Positions 33,909 to 41,965 of a stretch of DNA of 64,000 nt are shown here, piece by piece. The DNA is taken from positions 186,001-250,000 of the forward strand of contig NZ_QAAD01000007.1 of assembly GCF_003046625.1 (NCBI RefSeq), written 5' to 3'. The DNA comes from Mangrovibacterium marinum (GTDB taxonomy: Bacteria > Bacteroidota > Bacteroidia > Bacteroidales > Prolixibacteraceae). The notes below the pieces were generated by a model. That model was not told where the DNA came from, searched no databases, and was given only the letters and a program-made list of their open reading frames with translations. Position numbers and translations under genes: made by a program. Every line of letters starts with the position of its first letter. Positions within the stretch are counted from its first letter, which is position 1.

Positions 33909-34706
33909 ATGAATCCCGAAAAATATACGCAGATGAGAAAGTCCAAAGAACGAAAATTCATCACAATTTTTGGTTCAGTAATCTTGTTGTTGGTAGCCGT
34001 CCAATATGTGGTTTTGTCGATCATTGCTGTGCGGAATTATGTGAAAATGCTTTACCAGCAGGAGGATGTAAGGCTGCTTTCGGTTGCTGCTGAACCGGAT
34101 GCGGAAACCTGCACGCTTTATCGGGATAAAACCTGGCTCGAGAGTCGCTTTCAGCTTACAAAAGCCGACTCCATCAGCTTGTCAGTAAACCTGAAAGATA
34201 GTGTACTGCAACTGGAACTAAAAGGTGTGGTTCTGAAAAGTTCGAAATTGATCGACTTTCAAATCGACGAGTTGTTCCGGCGCTTGAATATCGGGGCATA
34301 CCATCATTATTTTGGAGAGCCGGCCCGAGGGACCAGCCTTTTGTCGACAATTGCACGGTCACCATTGGTTGTGAAGAAAGCTCCGCGCGACAGTGTGGAA
34401 TATGCCAATCAGCAGCATATTATTGCTACCACCCGGCAGGAGATTGTGCACTGGATGCTCACCCTGGATAATCAGATCGTGCTGAAAATTGAAGGAGTGG
34501 ATACTGACGCGAGAAGCGAGTGGCTGCAAAGTAAACAGTTTTGGTGGAAGCAGGATTTGAAACAGGCGAAGACCGACTTGCAAAAGACCATCCGTTTTAA
34601 ACAGCCGGACTATCGCCCTTCGATAAGTTTGATTTTGAATGAAGCAGACGCCAAAGCGATCTTCCGGGCTTTGCCTGATCAACCGCAGGTTTGTGTGCGC
34701 TTGTGA
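33909..34706 (+). CDS. Membrane-anchored protein of unknown function
   Basis: The 265-residue protein has an N-terminal transmembrane helix (about 18-42), with basic residues before it, so the bulk is periplasmic. I recognise no domain. The remainder has alternating beta and helical segments, with a Glu/Asp/Arg-rich C-terminal region and no catalytic motif or Cys cluster. It is the last gene of the direction that begins with the lipoprotein and L,D-transpeptidases, and its anchored topology matches a cell-envelope role. A tandem repeat follows at once. Alternative start: the internal ATG at 33933. Confidence 0.75.
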   Translation: MNPEKYTQMRKSKERKFITIFGSVILLLVAVQYVVLSIIAVRNYVKMLYQQEDVRLLSVAAEPDAETCTLYRDKTWLESRFQLTKADSISLSVNLKDSVLQLELKGVVLKSSKLIDFQIDELFRRLNIGAYHHYFGEPARGTSLLSTIARSPLVVKKAPRDSVEYANQQHIIATTRQEIVHWMLTLDNQIVLKIEGVDTDARSEWLQSKQFWWKQDLKQAKTDLQKTIRFKQPDYRPSISLILNEADAKAIFRALPDQPQVCVRL

Positions 34707-34717
34707 AAAGAACAACC

Positions 34718-34885
34718 TGATTCCCGGGAATCACCAACAGGAATGAAAGTTCACTGTTTTTCGACGATGCTGTTGTCGTTGTTTTCAAAAGTTGTCGGGT
34801 TGTCGCTCCACCTCTAATCAAACCCAGTTGTTGGCAATGCGGCTTAGCGCCTCTGCGTAATAAAACTTTCAGAAAAAAACATTCA
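34718..34885. repeat. Tandem ~168-bp repeat, copy 1
   Basis: This unit begins TGATTC and contains GGGAATCACCAACAGGAATG, CGATGCTGTTGTCGTTG, CAGTTGTTGGCAATGCGGCT and ACTTTCAG at its end. Copy 2 follows with a period of 168. The ends carry a 6-bp inverted pair (GAAAGT and ACTTTC). Short pairings such as CGAC/GTTG around GATGCT and CCAACA/TGTTGG suggest an RNA or DNA fold. No ORF of note is present. Confidence 0.8.
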
Positions 34886-35046
34886 TGATTCATGGGAATC
34901 ACCAACAGGAATGAAAGTCTACAATTTTCGACGATGCTGTTGTCGTTGTTTTCAAAAGTTGTTGGGTTGTCGTTCCACAGCTATTCAAAACCAGTTGTTG
35001 GCAATGCGGCTTAGCGCCTTTGGGTGGTAAGACTTTCAGAAAGAAG
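34886..35046. repeat. Tandem ~168-bp repeat, copy 2
   Basis: Copy 2 keeps the same landmarks as copy 1: TGATTC at 34886, GGGAATCACCAACAGGAATG, CGATGCTGTTGTCGTTG, TTGTTGGCAATGCGGCT and ACTTTCAG at 35032. Scattered substitutions separate the two copies. Together they fill most of the gene-free gap between the envelope cluster and mobA. Confidence 0.8.
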
Positions 35047-35162
35047 CACCTGTTCTCCTAAAGGACTGGTGCTTTTGGGGTGTGTTAAACACAAGGCTTT
35101 CCATCGCTATGCTGGATGCTGATCTTCGTGCAAGTGCGATTGCTCTATCGCATTCTTTCGAT

Positions 35163-35258
35163 CTACGAAAAATAAACCAGCAGCAAAAGCAAAATCAGGA
35201 TAGCTCCAATTGCAAAGGCGATCAGGTTGCCATGGTCTTTTCTTCTTCTTCTGTTCAT
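35163..35258 (-). CDS. Possible 31-residue single-pass membrane protein
   Basis: An ATG at 35258 opens a 31-codon frame ending TAG at 35163. It reads MNRRRRKDHG and then a continuous hydrophobic stretch (IAFAIGAILILLLLLVYFS). The four Arg before the helix suggest an inside-positive single-span peptide. No Shine-Dalgarno is obvious, but Bacteroidetes often lack one. It may be a real small membrane protein or chance. Confidence 0.45.
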   Translation of the reverse strand: MNRRRRKDHGNLIAFAIGAILILLLLLVYFS

Positions 35259-35380
35259 AGTTCGGTGGTTTAAATTCAGATGTTCAACAGAATGGTTTTT
35301 ACGGTTTGTACGAAAGATAGCAATTTTTGATTTATCCCGGATTTTCCGAACTTCGGTTAAATCGAAAAAAATCCAAACAG

Positions 35381-35938
35381 ATGACAGAACAGTTTGGCGG
35401 CATCATCCTGGCAGGAGGAAAAAGCTCCCGAATGGGAACAGATAAAGGTTTAATGATGTATCGGGGGAAATTGCTCGCACAGTATGCAATCGATTTACTG
35501 CGCCCGCTTTGCTCCGAGATAATTATTAGCACGAACGATCCGGATTATGAGCAGTTTGGACTGAAGACCGTTCCCGACAGCTTTTACAATTGCGGCCCGC
35601 TTGGCGGTTTGCATGCCGCACTGTCTGAGTCCCGTTTTAATTATAACATGGTCGTTAGTTGCGACGTACCTTTTGTGGTTCCCGAGTTGTTTAGTTTGCT
35701 CCTGGCAGAACGACAGGGTGCCGATGTGGTCGTTCCTGTTCATCAAAACGGGATTGAACCCCTGGTTGCTCTGTATAGGAAGGAGGTGGCTTCGCTATTA
35801 GAAATAAAATTGATGGCTGGAAACTACCGGGTTCAGCAGGTTATTCGCAGCTGTCACGCTCGGGAAGTGGCTGTTGATGGGCTGTTGAAAAGATATCCTG
35901 ATTTATTCCGGAATTTAAACGCGATGGTTGACTTGTGA
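35381..35938 (+). CDS. mobA: Molybdenum cofactor guanylyltransferase
   Basis: I start at ATG 35381 (MTEQFGGIILAGGKSSRMG), giving 185 residues. The upstream frame to 35327 is less likely. The nucleotide-binding motif is LAGGKSSRMGTDKG, followed by CGPLGGLHAAL and VSCDVPFV, all typical of MobA. It joins GMP to molybdopterin to form the bis-MGD cofactor. This fits the next gene, a bis-MGD-type molybdoenzyme 255 bp downstream. No other molybdopterin synthesis gene is in the window. Confidence 0.9.
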   Translation: MTEQFGGIILAGGKSSRMGTDKGLMMYRGKLLAQYAIDLLRPLCSEIIISTNDPDYEQFGLKTVPDSFYNCGPLGGLHAALSESRFNYNMVVSCDVPFVVPELFSLLLAERQGADVVVPVHQNGIEPLVALYRKEVASLLEIKLMAGNYRVQQVIRSCHAREVAVDGLLKRYPDLFRNLNAMVDL

Positions 35939-36137
35939 ACGAAAGATCAATATCTGCTAAATGCTGTTAATCAAGCTATTGTGTTGAATCATTCTAGATT
36001 ATTTCTTTTTCTTATTTGTAGACTTTCTAAATAAAAGCGACGTGTTTTGTTTGTTGGTTGGTAGTCAGTGTAGTAGTGGTTTTCCTCTGCCTGGTTGCAG
36101 TAAGTAGTAATGGCTGCTGTAAAACATATTGAAATAA

Positions 36138-36177
36138 TCACATATTGCTATATCGATAGTTTTGTATGTTTATGTGA
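36138..36177. promoter_or_regulatory. Candidate promoter with flanking inverted repeat upstream of psrA-like gene
   Basis: TAGTTTTG at 36157-36164 matches the -7 box TAnnTTTG, 29 bases before the psrA ATG. It is centred between TCACATA (36138-36144) and TATGTGA (36171-36177), a 7-bp perfect inverted pair with a 26-base gap. A -33 TTTG is not visible at the right spacing, so activation by a regulator is possible. Confidence 0.4.
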
Positions 36178-36193
36178 CTAAATCAATCTAACT

Positions 36194-38437
36194 ATGGCTC
36201 ACAAACGTCGGGATTTTATAAAAATTTCTTCCTTGAGTGCTGCAGGCCTTTTATTTGGAGCACATCAGTTGCGCTCGGCCAGGCCCGATTTCAATAAAAC
36301 GCCTTTCAGTAACATGCGACCTGTTGGTTCTGTACGGACTTCCACTTATTGCGAAGTTTGTTTTTGGAAATGTGCTGGTTGGGTATACAAGGATCAGGAA
36401 GGAAACATCAAAAAAATTGTTGGAAACGATGACGACACAAACTGCAACGGACGGCTTTGCCCGCGCGGAACAGGAGGTGTTGGCATGTATTACGATCAGG
36501 ATCGTTTGAAAACACCTTTGATCCGTGTTGCCGGAGCGGATGGGCAACAAACATTTCGGGAAGCCAGCTGGGATGAAGCACTGGATGTGGTTGCCAAAGG
36601 ACTGGCAAAAATTAAGCAGGAACACGGAGCTGAGTGCACGGCCTTGCTCACGCATGGTAGTGGCGGCCATTACTTCGGAACCTTGTTGAAAGCATTTGGC
36701 TCGGGGAATATTGCGGCGCCATCGTACGCGCAATGTCGCGGACCCCGCGAGGTCGCTTTTATTGCCACTTATGGCGAGGGGCTGAACTCTCCCGAACCGA
36801 CCGACATTCGGGACACGCGCTGTCTGGTGCTGATTGGCTCACATCTGGGCGAGAATATGCACAACGGACAGGTGCAGGAAATGTCGGACGCTATTGATAA
36901 AGGAGCAACGATAATCACTGTTGATCCGCGTTTTTCAACAGCGGCCAGCAAGTCCAAATTCTGGCTGCCCATAAAACCCGCTACCGATCTTGCGTTGCTG
37001 TTAAGTTGGATTCATCTGATCATCGAGAATAATTGGTACGACGAAGAGTATGTTGAGAAATATACCTATGGCTTTGAGCAGCTAAAGCAACATGTAAAAA
37101 GCTACACGCCCGAGTGGGCTTACGGAATTACGACGATTAAACCGGATGTGATTCGCGAAACAGCCCGCGAGATGGCCAATGCAGCTCCTTCGGTGATTGT
37201 TCATCCGGGGCGCCATGTTACCTGGTATGGCGACGACACACAGCGCTTGCGGGCAGTGGCTATTCTGAATGCGCTGCTCGGTTCGTGGGGGCGACGAGGT
37301 GGTTTCTTTGTGCCTGAGAAGGCTGAAGTGCCTGATTACCCGCATCCGCCATTTCCCAAACCAGCTCGTACCTGGCGCGACGCAATGGATGGAAAGTTCC
37401 GACTGGCAGATCTGGCGTTGGCTAACGGAGTTTGTGAGGCTACGATTCCGTCGGTTCGGATGGACTGCCATATTAAAGGGTGGATTGTTAATGGCACCAA
37501 CCTGATTATGACCCTGCCCGATAAACAAAAAACACTGGAAGCCATTAAAAGCCTCGACCTGCTGGTGGTGGTGGATACCATGCCCATGGAAATTACCGGT
37601 TATGCCGATGTTGTGCTCCCCGAGTGCACTTACCTGGAGCGCTGGGATGATCTTCGCATTGTTCAGGGGCGGGTGCCCAATGTGGCACTGCGCATGCCTG
37701 CAACCGATCCGCTTTACGATACCAAACCAGCCTACTGGATTGCCAAAAAGCTGGCGGGCAAAATGGGACTGGGTGATTATTTTGCCTGGGAAAATTTTGA
37801 GGATTCGCTGGATTGGCAACTCAAACAAATCGGTTCGTCGCTCGACGAAATGAAACGGATTGGGGTGAAAAACCTGCCGCGCGAATACGGTCCGCTGTAT
37901 TTTCAGGATGGGGAAGACAAAGAGTTTTATACCAATACCGGTAAAATTGAATTGTATTCGACTGCTTTTGCTGAAGAAGGCTTCGACCCGTTGCCGGTCT
38001 ATACTCCACATCAGGAGCCGCCTGCAGGCTATTATCGTCTTAATTACGGGCGGGCACCAATGCACACCTTCAGCCGTACGGCTAATAATCCCAACCTGAC
38101 AGATCTGATGGATGAAAATGTGGTCTGGGTGAATCCGAAGGTGGCCAAAGAGTGGGGCTTAACTGCCGGACAGGAGGTTTACCTGCAAAACCAGGATGGT
38201 GTCGTCTCCGATTTTCCCATTAAGGTCCGGATAACCGAGCGTATCCGCTTCGATTCGGTATATATGGTGCATGGTTTCGGCCATAATCATAAACAGCTGA
38301 GCCGGGCGCATGGTCGCGGAGCCAGTGACTCGCAACTGATTACCCGCGTGTTGGTCGATCCGATTATGGGCGGAACCGGTATGCGTGGAAACTTTGTAAC
38401 ATTTCGATTTGAAAAAGAAAGTGAGGTGGAATCATGA
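36194..38437 (+). CDS. Tat-exported molybdopterin oxidoreductase, PsrA/PhsA-like catalytic subunit
   Basis: The protein has 747 residues. RRDFIK at residues 5-10 is a twin-arginine signal. A [4Fe-4S] motif follows: Cys53-x2-Cys56-x3-Cys60-x28-Cys89. Bis-MGD-binding sequences are present through the middle (GSHLGENMHNGQ, GRHVTWYG). APSYAQCRG puts Cys181 where PsrA has the Mo ligand. The family reduces polysulfide, thiosulfate, tetrathionate or arsenic oxyanions in the periplasm. The companion B and C genes follow. YeeE/YedE transporters and a rhodanese-fold protein downstream argue for a sulfur compound; the exact substrate is inferred. mobA lies upstream. The ATGA overlap with the next gene shows tight co-translation. 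Confidence 0.9.
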   Translation: MAHKRRDFIKISSLSAAGLLFGAHQLRSARPDFNKTPFSNMRPVGSVRTSTYCEVCFWKCAGWVYKDQEGNIKKIVGNDDDTNCNGRLCPRGTGGVGMYYDQDRLKTPLIRVAGADGQQTFREASWDEALDVVAKGLAKIKQEHGAECTALLTHGSGGHYFGTLLKAFGSGNIAAPSYAQCRGPREVAFIATYGEGLNSPEPTDIRDTRCLVLIGSHLGENMHNGQVQEMSDAIDKGATIITVDPRFSTAASKSKFWLPIKPATDLALLLSWIHLIIENNWYDEEYVEKYTYGFEQLKQHVKSYTPEWAYGITTIKPDVIRETAREMANAAPSVIVHPGRHVTWYGDDTQRLRAVAILNALLGSWGRRGGFFVPEKAEVPDYPHPPFPKPARTWRDAMDGKFRLADLALANGVCEATIPSVRMDCHIKGWIVNGTNLIMTLPDKQKTLEAIKSLDLLVVVDTMPMEITGYADVVLPECTYLERWDDLRIVQGRVPNVALRMPATDPLYDTKPAYWIAKKLAGKMGLGDYFAWENFEDSLDWQLKQIGSSLDEMKRIGVKNLPREYGPLYFQDGEDKEFYTNTGKIELYSTAFAEEGFDPLPVYTPHQEPPAGYYRLNYGRAPMHTFSRTANNPNLTDLMDENVVWVNPKVAKEWGLTAGQEVYLQNQDGVVSDFPIKVRITERIRFDSVYMVHGFGHNHKQLSRAHGRGASDSQLITRVLVDPIMGGTGMRGNFVTFRFEKESEVES

Positions 38438-38967
38438 GATACGCCATGGCTATTGATACTAAAAAATGTGTCGGCTGCGCGGATTGCGTGGTGGCCTGCC
38501 AAACCGAAAATATGGTGCCCATTGGCTATTGCCGCGACTGGATTGTGGAAGTTACTGACGGAACCTATCCGCAACTGGAAATCGAGATCCGCTCGGAACG
38601 ATGCAATCATTGCGATAATTCGCCCTGTGTGCGTTGTTGTCCCACCGGTGCCAGCCATTATGTTGAGGGCGGTATTGTGAAGGTTACCCAGCACAAATGT
38701 ATTGGTTGCGGTGCCTGTATTGCCAGTTGTCCCTACGATGCGCGTTACTCGCATCCCGATGGCTATGTGGATAAATGTACATTTTGCGATCACCGTATTA
38801 AGCTGGGCGAGCAGCCGGCCTGTGTTGCTGTTTGCCCGACCAAGTGCATGTATTTCGGCGATTTGGACGATCCGAACAGCGAGGTATCCAAGGTGCTGAA
38901 AAAGCGAAAGTATAAAAGCCTGATCCCCGAAGCAGGAACCAGGCCTCATGTTTTTTACCTGATCTAA
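38434..38967 (+). CDS. Four-cluster ferredoxin subunit, PsrB-like
   Basis: The 177-residue protein overlaps the catalytic-subunit gene by the 4-bp ATGA. It has four cysteine groups typical of the B subunit: CVGCADCVVAC, CNHCDNSPCVRCCPTGA, CIGCGACIASCPYDA and CTFCDH with CVAVCPTKC. It therefore holds four [4Fe-4S] clusters that connect the molybdenum subunit to the membrane subunit. No signal peptide; it is expected to be carried to the periplasm with the Tat-exported subunit. The gene is followed after 12 bp by the NrfD-type membrane subunit. Confidence 0.95.
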   Translation: MRYAMAIDTKKCVGCADCVVACQTENMVPIGYCRDWIVEVTDGTYPQLEIEIRSERCNHCDNSPCVRCCPTGASHYVEGGIVKVTQHKCIGCGACIASCPYDARYSHPDGYVDKCTFCDHRIKLGEQPACVAVCPTKCMYFGDLDDPNSEVSKVLKKRKYKSLIPEAGTRPHVFYLI

Positions 38968-38979
38968 ACCAACAGAACT

Positions 38980-39921
38980 ATGCGAGAAGAACTAATCACC
39001 AGCGGACGCATGAATGCCCATATTGATCCGCATCTCGAAATTTGGCACTGGCATATTCCGCTTTACTTGTTTTTGGGTGGTTTGACTGCCGGAATCTTGT
39101 TTTTTGCGGCTTTGTACACCATCTTGGGTAAGGAGGAACGCTATGCGGGAGCTGTACGCCGGGCGCCGGTTGTTGTGCCTTTTTTGCTGATAATCGGCCT
39201 GGCTGCTTTATTTCTCGATTTGCGCCATAAGTTGTATTTCTGGCAATTGTATACCACCATTAAACTGGAGTCGCCCATGTCGTGGGGTGCCTGGACCTTG
39301 ATGGCAATTACGCCCATCAGTGTGATCTGGCTTGCCATTCATATTCAGGAATTTTTTCCGAAATGGGAGTGGAAGAATATCATCCTGAAAGATTTGAATG
39401 GCTTTTTTGTGAAGAATAAGGTTGGGCTCGCTTGGGTGATGCTCGTGTTATCTCTGATTTTGGGGATTTATACCGGTATTCTGTTTTCAGCCTTCAATGC
39501 ACGCCCGCTTTGGAATACCTCGATTTTGGGCCCCTTGTTTCTTGCTTCGGGCTTGTCGGCCGGAGCAGCAACGATTATTCTGTTTGCACGAAGTCATGAT
39601 GAACGTCTGTTGTTTGCCCGCATCGATTTGATGCTCATCGGCATCGAACTGTTTCTAATCATTCACATGTTTATGGGCTTTCGTGCCAGTACGCAGGTGC
39701 AAATCGAAGCTTCCGGTTTGTTCCTGGGGGGGCCTTACACTGCACCATTCTGGATTTTTGTGGTGATGTTGGGCATGGTTGTCCCGGCATTCCTCGAAAT
39801 TCTGGAGCTTCGACACAAAAAAATACCGGTTTATCTGCCTGTGGCTTTGGTGTTGTTTGGTAGCTTGATGCTGCGCTTCATTATTGCTTATGCCGGGCAG
39901 TTTAGCCGGTGGTTGTATTGA
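38980..39921 (+). CDS. NrfD/PsrC-family membrane quinol subunit
   Basis: The 313-residue protein has eight or nine transmembrane helices. The first conserved stretch is HWHIPLYLFLGGLTAG. NrfD proteins have ARPLWNTSILGPLFLASGLSAGAA, which is present near residues 175-200. It binds menaquinol or menaquinone and moves electrons to or from the Fe-S subunit. It is the third gene of the A-B-C operon, 12 bp after the ferredoxin subunit. The family lacks heme, and no heme ligands are visible here. Confidence 0.95.
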   Translation: MREELITSGRMNAHIDPHLEIWHWHIPLYLFLGGLTAGILFFAALYTILGKEERYAGAVRRAPVVVPFLLIIGLAALFLDLRHKLYFWQLYTTIKLESPMSWGAWTLMAITPISVIWLAIHIQEFFPKWEWKNIILKDLNGFFVKNKVGLAWVMLVLSLILGIYTGILFSAFNARPLWNTSILGPLFLASGLSAGAATIILFARSHDERLLFARIDLMLIGIELFLIIHMFMGFRASTQVQIEASGLFLGGPYTAPFWIFVVMLGMVVPAFLEILELRHKKIPVYLPVALVLFGSLMLRFIIAYAGQFSRWLY

Positions 39922-40017
39922 TGGGGCAGTCGCCGAATTTCGGCAGTTCTAGCGAAACGAAAAATGATGTTTGTATGACGAATGATTGAAATCCAATAAC
40001 CTAAAAATCTATTTGAG

Positions 40018-40533
40018 ATGAATGAACCGAAAAAATATATGAATCCCTATCTCGGCGGTGTGCTGCTGGGATTGGTGTTGGCAGTGGCCTTCTGGGTGTC
40101 GGGCCGCGGGTTGGGGGCCAGCGGTGCTGCTAAGTCTGTTATTGTTGCCGGTGTCGAAACGGTGGCACCCTCGCATGCCGAAAATGCGTTGTTTTATCAG
40201 GAGTACGGCTCAACCCATGAGCATCCGCTCAAGTCGTGGCTGGTATTCGAGATGCTGGGCGTGTTGGTTGGCGGTTTCCTGTCGGGGGCTTTGGCCGGGC
40301 GGTTGCATTTCAAGGTAGAGCGAGGACCGAATGTGAGCAGTCGGATCCGCGTCATCTTTGCTGTTATCGGTGGTATTTTCTTTGGCTTTGGCGCGCAGCT
40401 GGGCCGTGGCTGTACTAGTGGTTCGGCGCTAACGGGGATGTCGGTGCTGTCGGCAGGCGGATTTATTACGATGGCGGCCATCTTCGGAACTGCTTTTGCC
40501 TTAGCCTGGTTTGCCCGCAAGCTGTGGCTGTAG
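40018..40533 (+). CDS. Half-size YeeE/YedE transporter, subunit 1
   Basis: The 171-residue membrane protein has about four transmembrane helices. The signature GRGCTSGSALTG (with its Cys) is in the YeeE/YedE (DUF395) family. Full-length family members such as the thiosulfate transporter TsuA combine two such halves in one chain. Here a second half-size protein follows, so the pair probably forms one transporter. The central cysteine is proposed in TsuA studies to pass thiosulfate through by transient S-S contact. The gene is 96 bp after the NrfD subunit gene. Confidence 0.9.
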   Translation: MNEPKKYMNPYLGGVLLGLVLAVAFWVSGRGLGASGAAKSVIVAGVETVAPSHAENALFYQEYGSTHEHPLKSWLVFEMLGVLVGGFLSGALAGRLHFKVERGPNVSSRIRVIFAVIGGIFFGFGAQLGRGCTSGSALTGMSVLSAGGFITMAAIFGTAFALAWFARKLWL

Positions 40534-40604
40534 TCATTGATTAGTGATAATTGATTAATTGCTATTCTAATTTTCTGATATTCGAACACTCAAATCTTAC
40601 AATT

Positions 40605-41210
40605 ATGGGACCATTAATTGTCAACGAAATAATTTCACCCAATACAAATTTTCTGATTGCATTCTTCATTGGCATTGCTTTCGGATTTATTCTCGAGCAA
40701 AACGGATTCTCCAGCAGTCGTCGCCTGGCGGGTATGTTCTACGGCTACGACACTACGGTGCTTAAGGTGTTTTTTACGGCCGCCATTACCGGAGGCCTGG
40801 CCCTTTTGTTTATGAGCCTTTTCGGTTGGATCGATCTTAGTTACATCTATATCAATCCCACTTTTTTGTGGTCGGCTATTGGCGGAGGCGTCATCATGGG
40901 GGCAGGTTTTATCATGGGGGGCTATTGCCCGGGAACCTCGTTCTGCGCCGCAGCTATTGGCAAAATAGACGCACTGGCTTTCATTGGCGGAATCTTTATC
41001 GGCATTTTTGCGTTTGCCGAAGGCTACCCGCTGTGGGAAAGTTTTTATAAGGCCGAGTTTATGGGCAGCCCGCTGCTGAGCGATTGGCTGGGGCTGTCGC
41101 GAGGCGTACTCATGTTGCTGATTATTTTGGTGGCTTTGGCCATGTTCTGGGTCGGCGAATGGGCCGAAAAGAAATTTGCACGGAAAGATTATACCATCAA
41201 TCAACGTTAA
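40605..41210 (+). CDS. Half-size YeeE/YedE transporter, subunit 2
   Basis: The start at ATG 40605 gives 201 residues; a frame start at 40551 adds an atypical leader. The first helix region (FFIGIAFGFILEQNGFSSS) matches the N-terminal signature of YeeE/YedE. GGYCPGTSFCAAAIG is the second signature, with two Cys. It complements the preceding 171-residue protein: each supplies conserved Cys for one half. Substrate is inferred as thiosulfate or another sulfur species, from the family and the reductase operon upstream. The rhodanese-fold gene follows by 11 bp. Confidence 0.9.
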   Translation: MGPLIVNEIISPNTNFLIAFFIGIAFGFILEQNGFSSSRRLAGMFYGYDTTVLKVFFTAAITGGLALLFMSLFGWIDLSYIYINPTFLWSAIGGGVIMGAGFIMGGYCPGTSFCAAAIGKIDALAFIGGIFIGIFAFAEGYPLWESFYKAEFMGSPLLSDWLGLSRGVLMLLIILVALAMFWVGEWAEKKFARKDYTINQR

Positions 41211-41221
41211 AAACAGAAAGT

Positions 41222-41845
41222 ATGAAAGCACGATTAATACTGGCCAGCGTGATTGTTCCTCTTGGGTTGATTATAGCTGCCATTCCCGAAAATACCACCA
41301 AGCCCTATCGTTTAACGGCCGATCAGTTGCTCGATGAGGTGAAAGAAGAATTACAATTTGTACATCCCGATCAAATTGCGGATATGTTGATTCAGAAAGA
41401 TCCCACCTTGCAGCTGATTGATGTGCGTAGCCGCGCCGAATTTGAAAAATTCAGTTTGCCCGGTGCTATCAATGTCCCGATCGAAAGTTTGCTGGATGCG
41501 GAGTACACCGATTATCTGAATCAGGATGTGAAAATGAATGTCTTTTACTCCAACAGTTCCAATAAGGCTAACCAGGCGTGGATGATTACCCGTCAGTTGG
41601 GTTATCGAAATAATTACGTCTTACAAGGGGGACTCAATTATTGGGTCGAAACCATTATGAACCCGGAAATGCCGGCACAAACCAGCCCCAATGAAGAGTT
41701 TGCCAAATACGATTTCCGAAAAGGAGCAGGTGCTGCCCTGGGAGGCGGAGCAATTGTTCCGGCAACCAGCACGCAGGAAGCTCCGGCCGCATTACCTCCG
41801 GTTACCAAAACTAAAAAGAAGAAAAGAGTACAGGGAGGTTGTTAG
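41222..41845 (+). CDS. Rhodanese-fold protein lacking the catalytic Cys, with C-terminal GGC tail
   Basis: The start at ATG 41222 gives 207 residues, with an N-terminal hydrophobic signal or anchor (residues 3-21). The rhodanese fold begins near residue 60: LIDVRSRAEFEKFSLPGAINVP, then VFYSNSSNKANQA and VLQGGLNYW. In active rhodaneses the loop after the strand VxxYC starts with the catalytic Cys. Here residue 110 is Ser. The sole cysteine in the protein is the last residue, Cys207, in a tail KKKKRVQGGC after a low-complexity Ala/Pro/Thr linker. A flexible C-terminal Gly-Gly-Cys arm is the kind used by sulfur carriers such as SoxY (GGCGG). A carrier role is inference. The gene ends the sulfur operon before its terminator. 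Confidence 0.85.
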   Translation: MKARLILASVIVPLGLIIAAIPENTTKPYRLTADQLLDEVKEELQFVHPDQIADMLIQKDPTLQLIDVRSRAEFEKFSLPGAINVPIESLLDAEYTDYLNQDVKMNVFYSNSSNKANQAWMITRQLGYRNNYVLQGGLNYWVETIMNPEMPAQTSPNEEFAKYDFRKGAGAALGGGAIVPATSTQEAPAALPPVTKTKKKKRVQGGC

Positions 41846-41879
41846 TCGTTCGGATTTTGGAACGAGAAAATACTGTTTG

Positions 41880-41918
41880 CAGACTGCCCGATAGCCGGGT
41901 GGTCTGTTGCTGTTTTTT
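41880..41918 (+). terminator. Terminator of the sulfur operon
   Basis: CAGACTGCCCG (41880-41890) pairs with CGGGTGGTCTG (41896-41906) as an 11-bp stem that includes two G-T pairs. The loop is ATAGC. A T tract follows at 41913-41918. It lies 35 bp after the rhodanese-fold gene. Confidence 0.85.
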
Positions 41919-41965
41919 GGGAGCTTTGTTTGCCTCTGTTGTGGCAATCGAATAGTGCTAAAAAC

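Noticed and set aside
34718-35046. CRISPR array as an explanation for the tandem repeat
   Set aside because: The unit is ~168 bp, with only two tandem copies and no short repeat with unique spacers; no cas genes are nearby.
34718-35046. Integron attC sites as an explanation for the repeat
   Set aside because: Short GTTR/YAAC pieces occur, but there is no integrase gene, no cassette-like ORF between the copies and no full attC fold.
37082-38065. 327-codon open frame antisense to the psrA-like gene
   Set aside because: The sense strand encodes a clear molybdoenzyme. The antisense product has no family resemblance and its length is explained by the codon pattern of the sense gene.
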